Assembly (NCBI GenBank): GCA_001839685.1
Contig: MLAK01000675.1
Coordinates: 31,646-55,802, forward strand
DNA from: Tritrichomonas foetus
Lineage: Eukaryota > Parabasalia > Tritrichomonadida > Tritrichomonadidae
Reading direction: 5' to 3'
Length of the DNA: 24,157 nucleotides
Below, piece by piece: positions 8,029 through 17,675 of this stretch. The stretch's first letter is position 1; each line of letters starts with the position of its first letter. The notes beneath the pieces were generated by a model, which was not told where the DNA came from, searched no databases, and saw nothing but the letters and a program-made list of their open reading frames with translations. Position numbers and translations under genes: made by a program.

Positions 8029-11000
8029 TTATGGTTTTCCAAAGAACTTTCCAAATTTACCCAAAGTCTTCTTCAAAGCTTCTTTCGCTTTTGGTGCAAC
8101 ATCATGTAATTGTGGTTGTTGTGGCGGTTGTTGTGGTTGTTCAGGTGAAGAGTTGTCTACAGATGTTGTTTCTTGTTGATCAGCAGCACTATTTTCAGAA
8201 ACAGCACTTTCTCTTCTTTGTTGTTGTTGTGCAGTAATTGCGTTGGAAATCGCTTTTCCTCTATTGATTTCATCGAAGAGTGGTTGTAACTTTGTAGCAA
8301 AATCTGAAAATTCTTGGTTTTCATTTTCACCAAACAATTTTAGAACTTCATTGAATTCTTCGAGTGTATCTGATGCTAATTCTTTAACTTCTTCAATTTT
8401 AGATCTGCTTGTTCCATAGAATTCCATGAAGACTGTCCAAAAATTATCACCTTCAGCTATTCTTTGCTCAGCATTTGGCATTTCAAGCATACACATTAGC
8501 AAGTTTTCAGAGAACTTGTGTAAGTTTTCACTCACTTTTCGAAGTTCAAATGTTTTATGGGAAAGCAATGGTTTCAATACTTCGATTGAAGCACTTAATT
8601 CAGGATAATTTTTGGCCAAAAACATAGCAATTTGTGTTTCACCAATACTAGGAATACTATCAAGTGTAAAGCCATAAGCACCACCATATTCAGTACCACC
8701 ATTTGCATAATTACCTATACATAAAAGTGTAACTAAAAGCTTCTTTAAATTTTCTGAAGCTCTTAGATCTTTCAATCCCTTTAATATTTCTTCCAGCAAG
8801 TGATGGACATCAGTTACTGAGTTGGCATAGAATCTTTGAACAATTAAAAATTGAACACGAAGCTTCAAACATGGAACCGTACTTAAAGTCTTCAAGTATT
8901 GTTCGTAGAGTGAAAGAGTGGAAGGATCAGCTTGGTTCAAATATTGGATTTCTTCTTCAGTGGGTACCATTTTAATGAGCTTTTGAAGACAATCATCATC
9001 ATATGGTGAAGAGTTCATGACACGGAGGGATTCAATTACTTCTTGAGCGTTTTCAAATTGTGTACGAACTATGAAGTTGTTCACTTCAGCAATCTTAGAT
9101 TGTGGAATAAGGGTTGTATATGAATCATAGGACTCAGAATCGAATTCAACAGAATTTTCATCAAATGCTTGCCAAAGTGAGTTTGGATAAGCTTCGTCAC
9201 TAATTTTGTTCCATTTGAAGGTGCATCCTTTCTTCTTTGGTGCAACATTTTGTTTCGGTGGCAGTTTAGAAATTGTTTCCTTTTTCGTTTCTTTCTTTGG
9301 CGTTTCCGAATCTGTAGTTGCGGTGTTAATGAGTGATTGTCTTAGTTCGGAAATTTCTGTATTCTTTGATTCAATTTCTGAATGCAACTCATTGACGTGA
9401 TTTGTAGAAGCATCAAGTTTGCTTTGAAGTTCGGTAATTTGTGCATTAATTTTATCAAGTTCAGCGTATTTTTGTTCATTTTCTTTGATAGAAGTAGATA
9501 ATTCATCAATTTTAGCTTTAAGTGTTTGTGATTCATCTTTGAGTGACTGATTTTCAGCGACAGCCGAATCATATTTAGTTTGAATTGATTTTATTTCGCT
9601 TGCAGAGACATTGTTTTGTCTTTCGAGATGTTCATTTTTATCAAGGAGGGTATTGACATCATTAGAATACTTTTCAATCTTTGTCTTTAATTCGGAAAGC
9701 TCATTTTCATATTTATCCAATGTATTTTGAGTTTTACTTGAATCATTTTGAACTTTCTTTAATTCTTCTATTTGCTGATTTGATTTTTCGAGTTTGTCTT
9801 TCAGTTCGGAAATTTCAGCGTTAGAATTTTGACCAGATTTTTCAATTTGTGATTTAAGATCTGAAAGTTCTTTTGTGGATTTCTCCAAATCTGTTGTAAG
9901 TTGTTCAATTTTAGAGTTTCTTGAATTACTTTCGGATTTGAGTTCAGAATTTTCTTTATTTGATATCTCAAGTTTGGATTTCAAATCATTGTTATCTTTT
10001 TCAAGAGTATCTTTATATTGAGAAAGTTCATCATTTGATTTCTTCAAATCTGATAATTCTTTATTCGATTGCTCCAATTGTTCTTTCATTTCATTACTGG
10101 ATTGAATAGCTTTTTGTAATTCCGCATCTTTATCACTTCCTGCTGAACTAAATGACTTAATTTCTGAATTCTTGGCCTCAATTTCTTTATTCTTAGCTTC
10201 AAGTTCAGATTTGAGTTTAATGGATTCTTCATTTGCCTGTTTGAGCTCGTTGGAGACTTTTTCATATTCCTCGTTCTTTTGATTCAAGTTCTTTTGGATT
10301 TCATCCAATTGAGTTTTAATTGATGAAAGTTCGTTGAGTTGTTCGCCTGATTGAGAAGAGTTTTGTTGGAGTTTTTCTTGAAGTGCTTTAATTTCTTCGC
10401 TTTTAGAAGCAAGTTCTTTCTTCACAGATTCCATTTGTGCAGCATTACCTTGATTTTGCCGATTAGTTTGTTCAATTTGAGATTTTAGCGTGTTTATTTC
10501 GACGGCTCGCTTTTCAATTTCTTTCAAATTATTTTCATTTTGGTTTTTAATTGTTGCAAGTTCTTGATCTTTGGAGTTGAGTGCAATTTTATCTTGTTCG
10601 CTTTGATTCTTTAATTTAGTGATCTCTGCGTCTTTTTCATCAGATGAAGTCTTTGATTGTTTCTTTAATGAATCGATTTCATTATCTAACTCTTTAACCT
10701 TGGCTAAGTTAGTTTCAGATTCTTTCTTGGATTCAACAACTTCTTTTTCTTTAGTTGATAAATCATCAGTCAATTTTTGAACATTTTGTTTCAAGTTTTC
10801 AATTTCATTCTTTTGATCGCTTAATAATTTATTCTTTTCTTCAAGTTGTTCACGAATTTGAGCATCATCTGAACCTTTTGTAAGTAATTCTGAGATTTGC
10901 TTATTAAGTTCAGCTTCTTTCGTTGCCGCTGTATTTTGTTGTTCTTTAAGTTCATTTGTTTTTGTGGCGATTTGTTGGTTAAGTTTCTCAACTTCACAAT

Positions 11001-14000
11001 TTTTATCCGAAATTTGTTTTTCTAGGGATTTAGTTTGTTCTTCATTTTCTTTAATTTGTTTTTCTAATGTTTCTGTTTGATGAGAAAGTTCGTCAACTTT
11101 CTTTTGTAGATTAGATGCTGATTCATTGGAATTCTTAAGAATGGCTTCTTTTTCTTGGGTAAGTTTTGAAATTTCATTGGTTGAATATTCCAATTGTGAT
11201 TTAGTTGATTCTAAATCTGCCTGAAGTTTGTCTTTTTCGGTACGAAGTGTCGAAATGTCCTTTTCGAGTGATGCTAAAGATGAACTATCACTATCTTTTG
11301 ATGCCTTCAAGCTGGCAACTTCGGATTTGAGGCTGTTTAATTCATTAGAAAGTGAATCTTTTTCATTTGACAAAGAATCAAATGCAGTGTTTTTCTCTGT
11401 GAGTTGAGCTGTTGTTGTCTTTAGTTTGGCATTTACTTGATCGAATTGATCTTGAATTGATTTCTTTTGTGAAGTAAGAGATTCAATTGAAGCATTCTTT
11501 GAACTAAGTTCAGATTGAACTTGTGTGACTTTTGATTTCAGATCTTTAACTTCACTCTTAAGTTTGTCGTTTTCATCAGCTAATTCATTAGATTTCTTTT
11601 CCGATTCAGCAGCTTTTCCAGTAAGCTGTGATTTCAATGATTCTAATTCTTTGTTTAATTTCTCATTATTTTCTTGAAGAGATGCAACTTCTTTGTTTGA
11701 AGATTCAATGGTTGTATATTTTTGGGTAATTTCTGTTTTCAATGTTTCTACTTCTTTAGTTAGTTTTTCGTTATCAGCTTTCAATGTAGTCGATTCTTTA
11801 TTTAAGTTCTCATTGTCTGATTTCAATGTTGCTACTTCCTTGGTTAAGTTTTCTTTATCTGCCTTTAGTAAAGCAATTTCCTTGGAAGCTGTTTCATTTG
11901 ATGAGCTTTTAGCAGATAAATCAGATTTCAACGTTTCCAATTCTTTGTTTACTTTATCAAATGATCCTTTCAAAGTTGTGAGTTCTTTCGATGCTGAATC
12001 GAATTCGGCTTGTTTGGCAGTCAGATCCTTGTTTAATTTTTCATTATCAGCTTTCATTGTAGATAAATCTTTGTTGGCTTTTTCAAGATCTGTTGATTTT
12101 TCAGTAACTTGTGTTTTAAGTGATTCGATTTCTTTCGAAAGTTGATCTTTTTCGACTTTTAGATTTGAAATTTGTTGTGATTCAGCTGAAGTGAAATTCT
12201 TTTTAGTTGTTTCAAGTTCATTCTTAAGTTTAGTTATTTCATCTTGTGCCGCATTATTTTCAGTAGTTTTTTGGGATATTTGTTTCTTGAGCTCTTCAAT
12301 TTCACTGGATAATTTGGTTGTTTGCGCTTTTGAGTTTTCAGCTTCTTTTGAAAGGTTTTCTTTCTCAGCTTTCAAAGTATCAATTTCTTTCTTTGAATCA
12401 GATTCACCTTTACTTTGTGAAGATTTAAGTGATTCAATTTCTGCTTTATATTTCTCGATTTCAGCTTTATTCTTTTCGTTTTCGGCCTTTAATGCATCAA
12501 ACTCGGAAGCTGCAATCATGGCTGCTTTTTCAGCAGCAAGTTTTTCTTTTTCAGCAGTTATTTCAGCCAATTCCTTCTTGATTTTTTCCAGTTCATTGGT
12601 TTGAGCTGTTACTTTTTCTTTCAACTCATTTACGAGTTTTTCAGAATCTTCATTCGCTCCAGGCTTTACAATTTTACAGAATTTTGAAATATCAAGAGAT
12701 GCAAGTTCAGCATCACATATATAGTAGCATTCTTGATATAACTGTCTATGTGTTTCTTGACCTTTATATTTAGTCGACGTGAAATTCAATTCCATTGGAT
12801 GATCCAAAGCTGCAGCTGATGCAGCAGCAACACCAAGCTTAGTTTTATCATTTTTGCTAAGATAATGTCTATGAAGAATCATGAAATTATGTAAAAATGC
12901 TAACAATGGAATCCTTGACATTTTGAAGTTCATAATTACATCATAAAGTGAAACAACAAAAGAATGGAAAAGTTTTGGTGGTTGTGCTTGATCTTTAATT
13001 TCCTGAAATAAAGATTGAACGGAAAATGGATTAGCCGAAATAGTTGCAGTTATTGTTTTCAACATTGCAACATCGTCTGCTATTTGTGTTTTTGTTGCTT
13101 CTATAATTTGGCTCAACGAATCTTTTCCATCATATTTAATGTTCTTGAAAGTATCAGCATAACCATTTTTAGACATTGCAATAGCAACTCTGAGTCTTAA
13201 ACCAGGATCATTTGGAATATTTACCAAACGACTTGTAAAAGTAGCGAGTGTGAAGACAACTCGACGATCTGGACGAGTGAGTTCTTTGGTCATTATATTC
13301 CATGTGTTCTTGGTTTGTGATTCTAAAGACTCGATTGCTTTTTTGATATTTTCTAAAACAGGTTGATTTTTGAAATCAACTAAAAATACGTTTAGTATGG
13401 TAATTGCATATTCTACGTTGGATGTAGATGATGAGGAAATGCAATCGATTAAATATGGAATAGCTTCTGAATATGCAGAGAGTGAAGTGCCAAGTCGAGT
13501 ATGACAGAAATTTTTCAAACACACAAGTGTGGCTGTAATGACTTCACTTGATGGCAATTCGGATGTATTGAATGGATTTATGCGTTTGTTGAAATTATTT
13601 AAAAGCGATAATAAAAATTGATGCAAATTCAATCCAATGAAAGTTTGAATATACGAAATTCGTCCTTTTGAAAGTCCTTTTGCAAGTTCTGTCAGAACTT
13701 CTGGACCTGGCCTTACTTGCAGACACTTTTGTATATATTTCAATGAAGGAGTTTGTGAATCTTCGGTCATTTGATCACAGTACATTTGCCATTTTTCGTC
13801 AACTGTTTTGCTCATAAAAAGACTGCGTTTTTTAGTGTCTAGCTCCAAATCGGAAAGCAATTTATTAAAAAGCGTATTAACTTCAGCCTCGGATGGCATT
13901 TTTTTGGGTATTTCGACATTCGGGTTAAATGCTTCGAATGGGACTGAAGAGTAAGATTGATGAGCGAAGAAAGGCTTTCCTTCTTCACTATTCTTCGATT

Positions 14001-14010
14001 TTTTCTTCAT
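8029..14010 (-). CDS. Diaphanous-like formin with giant coiled coil and no FH1
   Basis: A 1,993-residue formin, a regulator of unbranched actin filament assembly. Residues about 41-440 match the Drf GBD/FH3 region: EAEVNTLFNKLLSDLELD and TVDEKWQMYCDQM follow the GTPase-binding domain pattern, so Rho-family control is expected. Residues about 455-1560 are one long coiled coil of E/K/L/S/N-rich degenerate heptads (recurring LKADNEKLTKE-like units). A Lys-rich linker leads to the FH2 domain at about 1590-1910, marked by FKWNKI near its start and GNYANGGTEYGGAYGF (1766-1781), the FH2 signature. The tail (1915-1993) has a Gln run, Q/P-rich stretches and a basic end, KKTLGKFGKFFGKP. No poly-proline FH1 is present between coiled coil and FH2, so profilin-actin delivery in the usual way is doubtful. 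No clear DAD. The stop reads TAAA. Family sure; mechanism inferred. Confidence 0.94.
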   Translation of the reverse strand: MKKKSKNSEEGKPFFAHQSYSSVPFEAFNPNVEIPKKMPSEAEVNTLFNKLLSDLELDTKKRSLFMSKTVDEKWQMYCDQMTEDSQTPSLKYIQKCLQVRPGPEVLTELAKGLSKGRISYIQTFIGLNLHQFLLSLLNNFNKRINPFNTSELPSSEVITATLVCLKNFCHTRLGTSLSAYSEAIPYLIDCISSSSTSNVEYAITILNVFLVDFKNQPVLENIKKAIESLESQTKNTWNIMTKELTRPDRRVVFTLATFTSRLVNIPNDPGLRLRVAIAMSKNGYADTFKNIKYDGKDSLSQIIEATKTQIADDVAMLKTITATISANPFSVQSLFQEIKDQAQPPKLFHSFVVSLYDVIMNFKMSRIPLLAFLHNFMILHRHYLSKNDKTKLGVAAASAAALDHPMELNFTSTKYKGQETHRQLYQECYYICDAELASLDISKFCKIVKPGANEDSEKLVNELKEKVTAQTNELEKIKKELAEITAEKEKLAAEKAAMIAASEFDALKAENEKNKAEIEKYKAEIESLKSSQSKGESDSKKEIDTLKAEKENLSKEAENSKAQTTKLSSEIEELKKQISQKTTENNAAQDEITKLKNELETTKKNFTSAESQQISNLKVEKDQLSKEIESLKTQVTEKSTDLEKANKDLSTMKADNEKLNKDLTAKQAEFDSASKELTTLKGSFDKVNKELETLKSDLSAKSSSNETASKEIALLKADKENLTKEVATLKSDNENLNKESTTLKADNEKLTKEVETLKTEITQKYTTIESSNKEVASLQENNEKLNKELESLKSQLTGKAAESEKKSNELADENDKLKSEVKDLKSKVTQVQSELSSKNASIESLTSQKKSIQDQFDQVNAKLKTTTAQLTEKNTAFDSLSNEKDSLSNELNSLKSEVASLKASKDSDSSSLASLEKDISTLRTEKDKLQADLESTKSQLEYSTNEISKLTQEKEAILKNSNESASNLQKKVDELSHQTETLEKQIKENEEQTKSLEKQISDKNCEVEKLNQQIATKTNELKEQQNTAATKEAELNKQISELLTKGSDDAQIREQLEEKNKLLSDQKNEIENLKQNVQKLTDDLSTKEKEVVESKKESETNLAKVKELDNEIDSLKKQSKTSSDEKDAEITKLKNQSEQDKIALNSKDQELATIKNQNENNLKEIEKRAVEINTLKSQIEQTNRQNQGNAAQMESVKKELASKSEEIKALQEKLQQNSSQSGEQLNELSSIKTQLDEIQKNLNQKNEEYEKVSNELKQANEESIKLKSELEAKNKEIEAKNSEIKSFSSAGSDKDAELQKAIQSSNEMKEQLEQSNKELSDLKKSNDELSQYKDTLEKDNNDLKSKLEISNKENSELKSESNSRNSKIEQLTTDLEKSTKELSDLKSQIEKSGQNSNAEISELKDKLEKSNQQIEELKKVQNDSSKTQNTLDKYENELSELKTKIEKYSNDVNTLLDKNEHLERQNNVSASEIKSIQTKYDSAVAENQSLKDESQTLKAKIDELSTSIKENEQKYAELDKINAQITELQSKLDASTNHVNELHSEIESKNTEISELRQSLINTATTDSETPKKETKKETISKLPPKQNVAPKKKGCTFKWNKISDEAYPNSLWQAFDENSVEFDSESYDSYTTLIPQSKIAEVNNFIVRTQFENAQEVIESLRVMNSSPYDDDCLQKLIKMVPTEEEIQYLNQADPSTLSLYEQYLKTLSTVPCLKLRVQFLIVQRFYANSVTDVHHLLEEILKGLKDLRASENLKKLLVTLLCIGNYANGGTEYGGAYGFTLDSIPSIGETQIAMFLAKNYPELSASIEVLKPLLSHKTFELRKVSENLHKFSENLLMCMLEMPNAEQRIAEGDNFWTVFMEFYGTSRSKIEEVKELASDTLEEFNEVLKLFGENENQEFSDFATKLQPLFDEINRGKAISNAITAQQQQRRESAVSENSAADQQETTSVDNSSPEQPQQPPQQPQLHDVAPKAKEALKKTLGKFGKFFGKP
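8095..8240 (-). repeat. Gln/Pro-rich low-complexity coding stretch in the formin tail
   Basis: On the plus strand this appears as runs of TTG/TTGTGG repeats. Read as the formin on minus they encode AQQQQRRES and, further on, a Q/P-rich PEQPQQPPQQPQL segment. It lies after the FH2 domain. Such tracts are slippage-prone and may vary in length between strains. Prolines here are the only proline-rich part of the protein, on the opposite side of FH2 from where FH1 is normally found. Confidence 0.7.
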
Positions 14011-14900
14011 AGTAAAATGTAAATGCTATTAACTTTTTCTGATAAACCTTATACTTTTTGAATTATTTCAATATCTGGCATAGCTATTCAAGTTGCGATT
14101 TGAATCAATTCAAATTAATAGAAGGATTGAAACTTTCTGGAAAGTGAATGATTAAAAATACTAATAAGTATACAACAAAGATAATATCTTGATCTGAGCA
14201 GATTTTATGATTCATCACAAATTGAGACAGTCAATTCAATTTCATAGTCTTTTACAAAAATTTTATCTTTTTATTCGTCACATGAGGCTGTGATAGCCCA
14301 AACTCGAAAAATCATTTGTCAAATAGCACATTGACCTTTTTTACTCGAATGTGTTGCCATTAAAGATAAGATAATTCCTTAACTCATTCAAATTCATTAT
14401 TTCAATATTGATTGAATTACACAAGATCTTGTGTAAAATACTAAAATAACATATCATTGATAAATAATTGTGAATTTGCATCTTTACACCGGGAAATCTC
14501 AAATAATTAAGTAGGAAATGAAAAAGCATTTTTAATATATTTACTTCTTAAATTTTTGGTGAACCTAAACATATAAAAGCAATGTTTGAGAAATGGAGTA
14601 TTTCTAAAGCATAATATAGGAACAAGATAATACTAATGAAAAATAGTTGATGAATTTGTGTATAAAACTATAATAGTATAATATAGAGCCATAATTAAAA
14701 TTATTACTGCCATTATATTATATTAGAATCATGTAATTATCAAGATATATTGAAAATGATATTGATGATGATTCGAGAATTTTAAGATAAAGAAGGTGAA
14801 TAATTTTGGCTTTAACCACTAGTATAGAATTTTTTTTAACGTTCAATTGGAAAAATACGTTACTTTATTGGAATTATAATATTCTTCATATTTTTCGAAA
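14011..14900. other. Divergent intergenic region between formin (-) and EF-hand gene (+)
   Basis: This 890-bp spacer is the point where gene direction switches from minus to plus, so it must carry promoters on both sides. It is AT-rich. On the plus side TCATA at 14886-14890 is an initiator-like site next to the EF-hand gene. On the minus side the formin ATG is preceded by GCATTTACATTTTACT with no perfect initiator; TCAGA occurs about 36 bases upstream. A minus-strand 62-codon frame (14341-14529) has no motif and I treat it as chance. No RNA gene seen. Confidence 0.5.
14886..14890 (+). promoter_or_regulatory. Initiator-like element of the EF-hand gene
   Basis: TCATA fits the trichomonad initiator TCA-Py-(T/A), known best from Trichomonas vaginalis. 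The presumed +1 A at 14888 gives a 5' leader of 13 bases before the ATG at 14901, within the short leaders usual for these organisms. The core is short, so chance occurrence is possible. Confidence 0.45.
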
Positions 14901-17675
14901 ATGTGCGATCTTAACGAATTACGCGATAGAATTCGCACTCATCTATATCTTAATACCGCCTTACCGACAGATTGGTTTGAAGATTTCGATAAACTGAGGA
15001 GTGGCCGTGTCACAAATGATCAATTTCGAAGATGCTTTCAATTCATTAGATTTAGTCTTTCTGATGCCGAATATGAAGCACTTAGGACCGAATATGCCGA
15101 TCGCGGAATGGTAAATTATCGAAGGTTCCTCGACGATGTTCAAAATGTATTTTCGAATAAAGATCTCGAAAGAGACCCCCACGGGACAACAATGGATTCA
15201 AGATCAGTCGTTATGCGGACAACCGGTCGTACAGAAAGGAGCCTCGATCGAGAACTTGGCCAATTATTGCAAAAGCTCGCTCATCAAGTGACAACTCGAG
15301 GAGTTCACATTCGCGAAAGCTACGAAGATTTTGATAGAAATAACAACGGTCGTGTTACTCAATCCCAGTTTTTCAGAGCGATGCCTTTCCGGGATTTGAA
15401 TCAGCAAGAATTGATGCTGCTTGTCAAATTTTATGCTGATCCAATTCTTCGTGATGTCAATTACAGACAATTGAATAGTGATGTTAATGATGTTATTAAC
15501 AACGTCAGGCATTTAGAACCAAATACTGGATTTATCACAAAAACTGGTCAGCCAAGATTTCTTCCACACCAGCTGCAGAGCTTCAAATTGAAGTCCGCAA
15601 CACCACCAGGCGATGACTTACTTGAAAGATTCGCGACAATGGTCAGAGAGCAAAGAATCAGAATTCGCGACTTTTTCCAAGCGCATGATCCTCTAAATAT
15701 TGGTGTTATAACACCAAATAAATTTGAATCAACACTAACACTTTTCGGATTCAATTTCACAGAATCTGACCTCAAATACTTAAACGAAAGGTATCATGAA
15801 GTAAGAGATAGAACAGATTATGTGAGATATAAGGAATTCTGTACGGATATTGAACAAAGAGCAGACGGGGAACTTTTAACTGCTAAAAATAGAAATGTTA
15901 TCGTTCCAACACCAGAATTTGATGCAATTATTGAAAAAATCAAATTCACAATTAACCGGTCCAGAATTAACATTCTTCCGACACTCACAGGGTTTGATCG
16001 TTTAAAGAGAGGTTTCATTACAGCACCTCAATTCCATCGTGCTCTTTCAACTCTTCAAATTTTCATATCGACTGCAGAATTAAATGTTCTTGTAAACTCA
16101 TATGGAAATGAAACTGAAGTCGATTATTTCAAATTTGTTGAAGATGTAGATCCTCAGCATTCACAACATAGGCGTGAATACAAACCAATTGGAACATCAA
16201 AAGAATCTATTGATGATGTATATGGTCACACACCAACAGGAGATCGTTTTGTCACACCTGATCAAGCTGATGAAATGATTTATAAATCAAAGCGTGGCCT
16301 TATCCGTAAAATTGATGAACATCGTGATATTCAATCCCTTCTTACTGAAATGAAAAGGTGGTCAATTGTCAACAGTGTTATTTTCTCAGATTTCTTCAAA
16401 GATTTCGATCACTTTAATTTTGGAGAAATTCCGGTTTCTCAATTTCGAAGTGGAATGTCTATTTCTACTTTTCAATTAACTGAAGATGAATTTGATTTAA
16501 TTGTTGATAACTATTCATCTGATACTCGACCTGGCTTTATCATGTGGCGTAAATTCTCTGAAGACGTTCTTTCAGCGGTTGCCCCAATTGAACTTGAAAA
16601 AGCACCAACAGTCACACCCATTGCTCCAAGAGACACTGTTCTTATGAACACACAAGGTTATCAAAATCGAACGCCGCCTAAAAATGTAACACGGCTTCTT
16701 GAAATTATCGCCCGTTATGTAAAATCACGTCGTATTGCCTTAATGGAGCAATTTAAAGATAAAGATGCTCTGAATCATAAAAGGATTACTGCTTCGCATT
16801 TCGCACAAGTTGTGCAATTGATTGGTGTTCATATTTCCAAACCAGAAATTGATGTTCTTTGTACTTATTATAATGATCCAAAAACCAACTTTATTGATTA
16901 TTCACTCTTTGTTGAAGATGTGGATAAATTGGTTGGTCAAATATTTGGTGATCGTGCAAGCAGTTCAATTGTTGTTAAACCAATTCCAGCTTATGGAAAT
17001 GAAAAGAATTGTCCTTATCTTGTTTCACAACTTTCAACAGCTGGTCATGTATTTGATTGGAACGAAATTTGCTCTAAACTTCAAACATTTGTTTATAAAA
17101 GAAGAGTTAGACTGGAGGATTTCTTCCTCGCTTTCGATTTCCATCATATGGGATTTGTTACTAAGCAAAAGTTCAGATCAGTTGTTGGACAAACTGATTT
17201 GCCACTCACATCAGAACAAATTGATATCTGTTTAGAACATTTCACTGTTCCTGGCCAGGATGATTTATTCAATTACAGAGATTTCTGTAATGATATCAAT
17301 CAAATCTTCTATGTTTCTGAATTGAATAGAAAGCCACTTGATAATGGTTTAGCAAAATCACAGGCCCTTCCAGATCCTTCAAGTACACTACAAAGACTTT
17401 GTGAAGCAGATGAAGAAGAAATTGCTCGAATTCTCAAGAGAATGAGGTATATGGTTCTCACAAGGCGTATGAATATCAGAGAACAATTCACAGACTATGA
17501 TCATCACCCACGAAAGAATTATATTACCAAACAACAGTTCAAGCAATCGATTGCTAGATCAGGTCTTTCTACAAATCCATCGGAATTTGAAGTTCTTTGT
17601 AAGAAGTACAGATGTACAGATTTAGATGATATGAATTATCAACAATTTTGTAATGATATTGATGCTGTTTCTTAA
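14901..17675 (+). CDS. Protein of eight degenerate EF-hand-pair modules, EFCAB6-like
   Basis: A 924-residue soluble protein made of eight repeats of about 105-135 residues. Each has a basic helix (pattern R-x-x-I-x-x-x-F), an EF-hand-like loop, a second helix ending LSxxE, and a closing weak hand of the form VNYRRFLDDV. First-hand loops start at D30, D145, D263, D366, D503, D622, D746 and D867. Most keep the Gly at loop position 6, but position 12, normally Glu, is Gln, Lys or His in all eight, followed by Phe. Calcium binding by these loops is therefore doubtful and the modules are probably structural. The layout (many paired hands, FxDFDxxxxGxVTxxQFRR) resembles EFCAB6/DJBP-type proteins, which are linked to axonemal doublet microtubules, fitting a flagellate. 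Orthology is an inference. No signal peptide or membrane segment. The start is 13 bases past an initiator-like TCATA. Confidence 0.88.
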   Translation: MCDLNELRDRIRTHLYLNTALPTDWFEDFDKLRSGRVTNDQFRRCFQFIRFSLSDAEYEALRTEYADRGMVNYRRFLDDVQNVFSNKDLERDPHGTTMDSRSVVMRTTGRTERSLDRELGQLLQKLAHQVTTRGVHIRESYEDFDRNNNGRVTQSQFFRAMPFRDLNQQELMLLVKFYADPILRDVNYRQLNSDVNDVINNVRHLEPNTGFITKTGQPRFLPHQLQSFKLKSATPPGDDLLERFATMVREQRIRIRDFFQAHDPLNIGVITPNKFESTLTLFGFNFTESDLKYLNERYHEVRDRTDYVRYKEFCTDIEQRADGELLTAKNRNVIVPTPEFDAIIEKIKFTINRSRINILPTLTGFDRLKRGFITAPQFHRALSTLQIFISTAELNVLVNSYGNETEVDYFKFVEDVDPQHSQHRREYKPIGTSKESIDDVYGHTPTGDRFVTPDQADEMIYKSKRGLIRKIDEHRDIQSLLTEMKRWSIVNSVIFSDFFKDFDHFNFGEIPVSQFRSGMSISTFQLTEDEFDLIVDNYSSDTRPGFIMWRKFSEDVLSAVAPIELEKAPTVTPIAPRDTVLMNTQGYQNRTPPKNVTRLLEIIARYVKSRRIALMEQFKDKDALNHKRITASHFAQVVQLIGVHISKPEIDVLCTYYNDPKTNFIDYSLFVEDVDKLVGQIFGDRASSSIVVKPIPAYGNEKNCPYLVSQLSTAGHVFDWNEICSKLQTFVYKRRVRLEDFFLAFDFHHMGFVTKQKFRSVVGQTDLPLTSEQIDICLEHFTVPGQDDLFNYRDFCNDINQIFYVSELNRKPLDNGLAKSQALPDPSSTLQRLCEADEEEIARILKRMRYMVLTRRMNIREQFTDYDHHPRKNYITKQQFKQSIARSGLSTNPSEFEVLCKKYRCTDLDDMNYQQFCNDIDAVS

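Noticed and set aside
11693..12604. Two plus-strand open frames of 150 and 137 codons inside the formin gene
   Set aside because: They are antisense shadows of the Glu/Lys/Leu-rich coiled coil, giving Ser/Phe/Leu-rich translations without motifs or conserved starts.
14283..14341. Possible tRNA or other pol III gene (GGCT-GTGAT-AGCC hairpin followed by a T run)
   Set aside because: No cloverleaf, A box or B box could be found; the stem is only four base pairs.
16822..17235. A 137-codon open frame overlapping the EF-hand gene on the same strand
   Set aside because: It lies in another frame of a gene whose repeat structure continues unbroken through it; composition is Ile/Leu/Phe-rich and motif-free.
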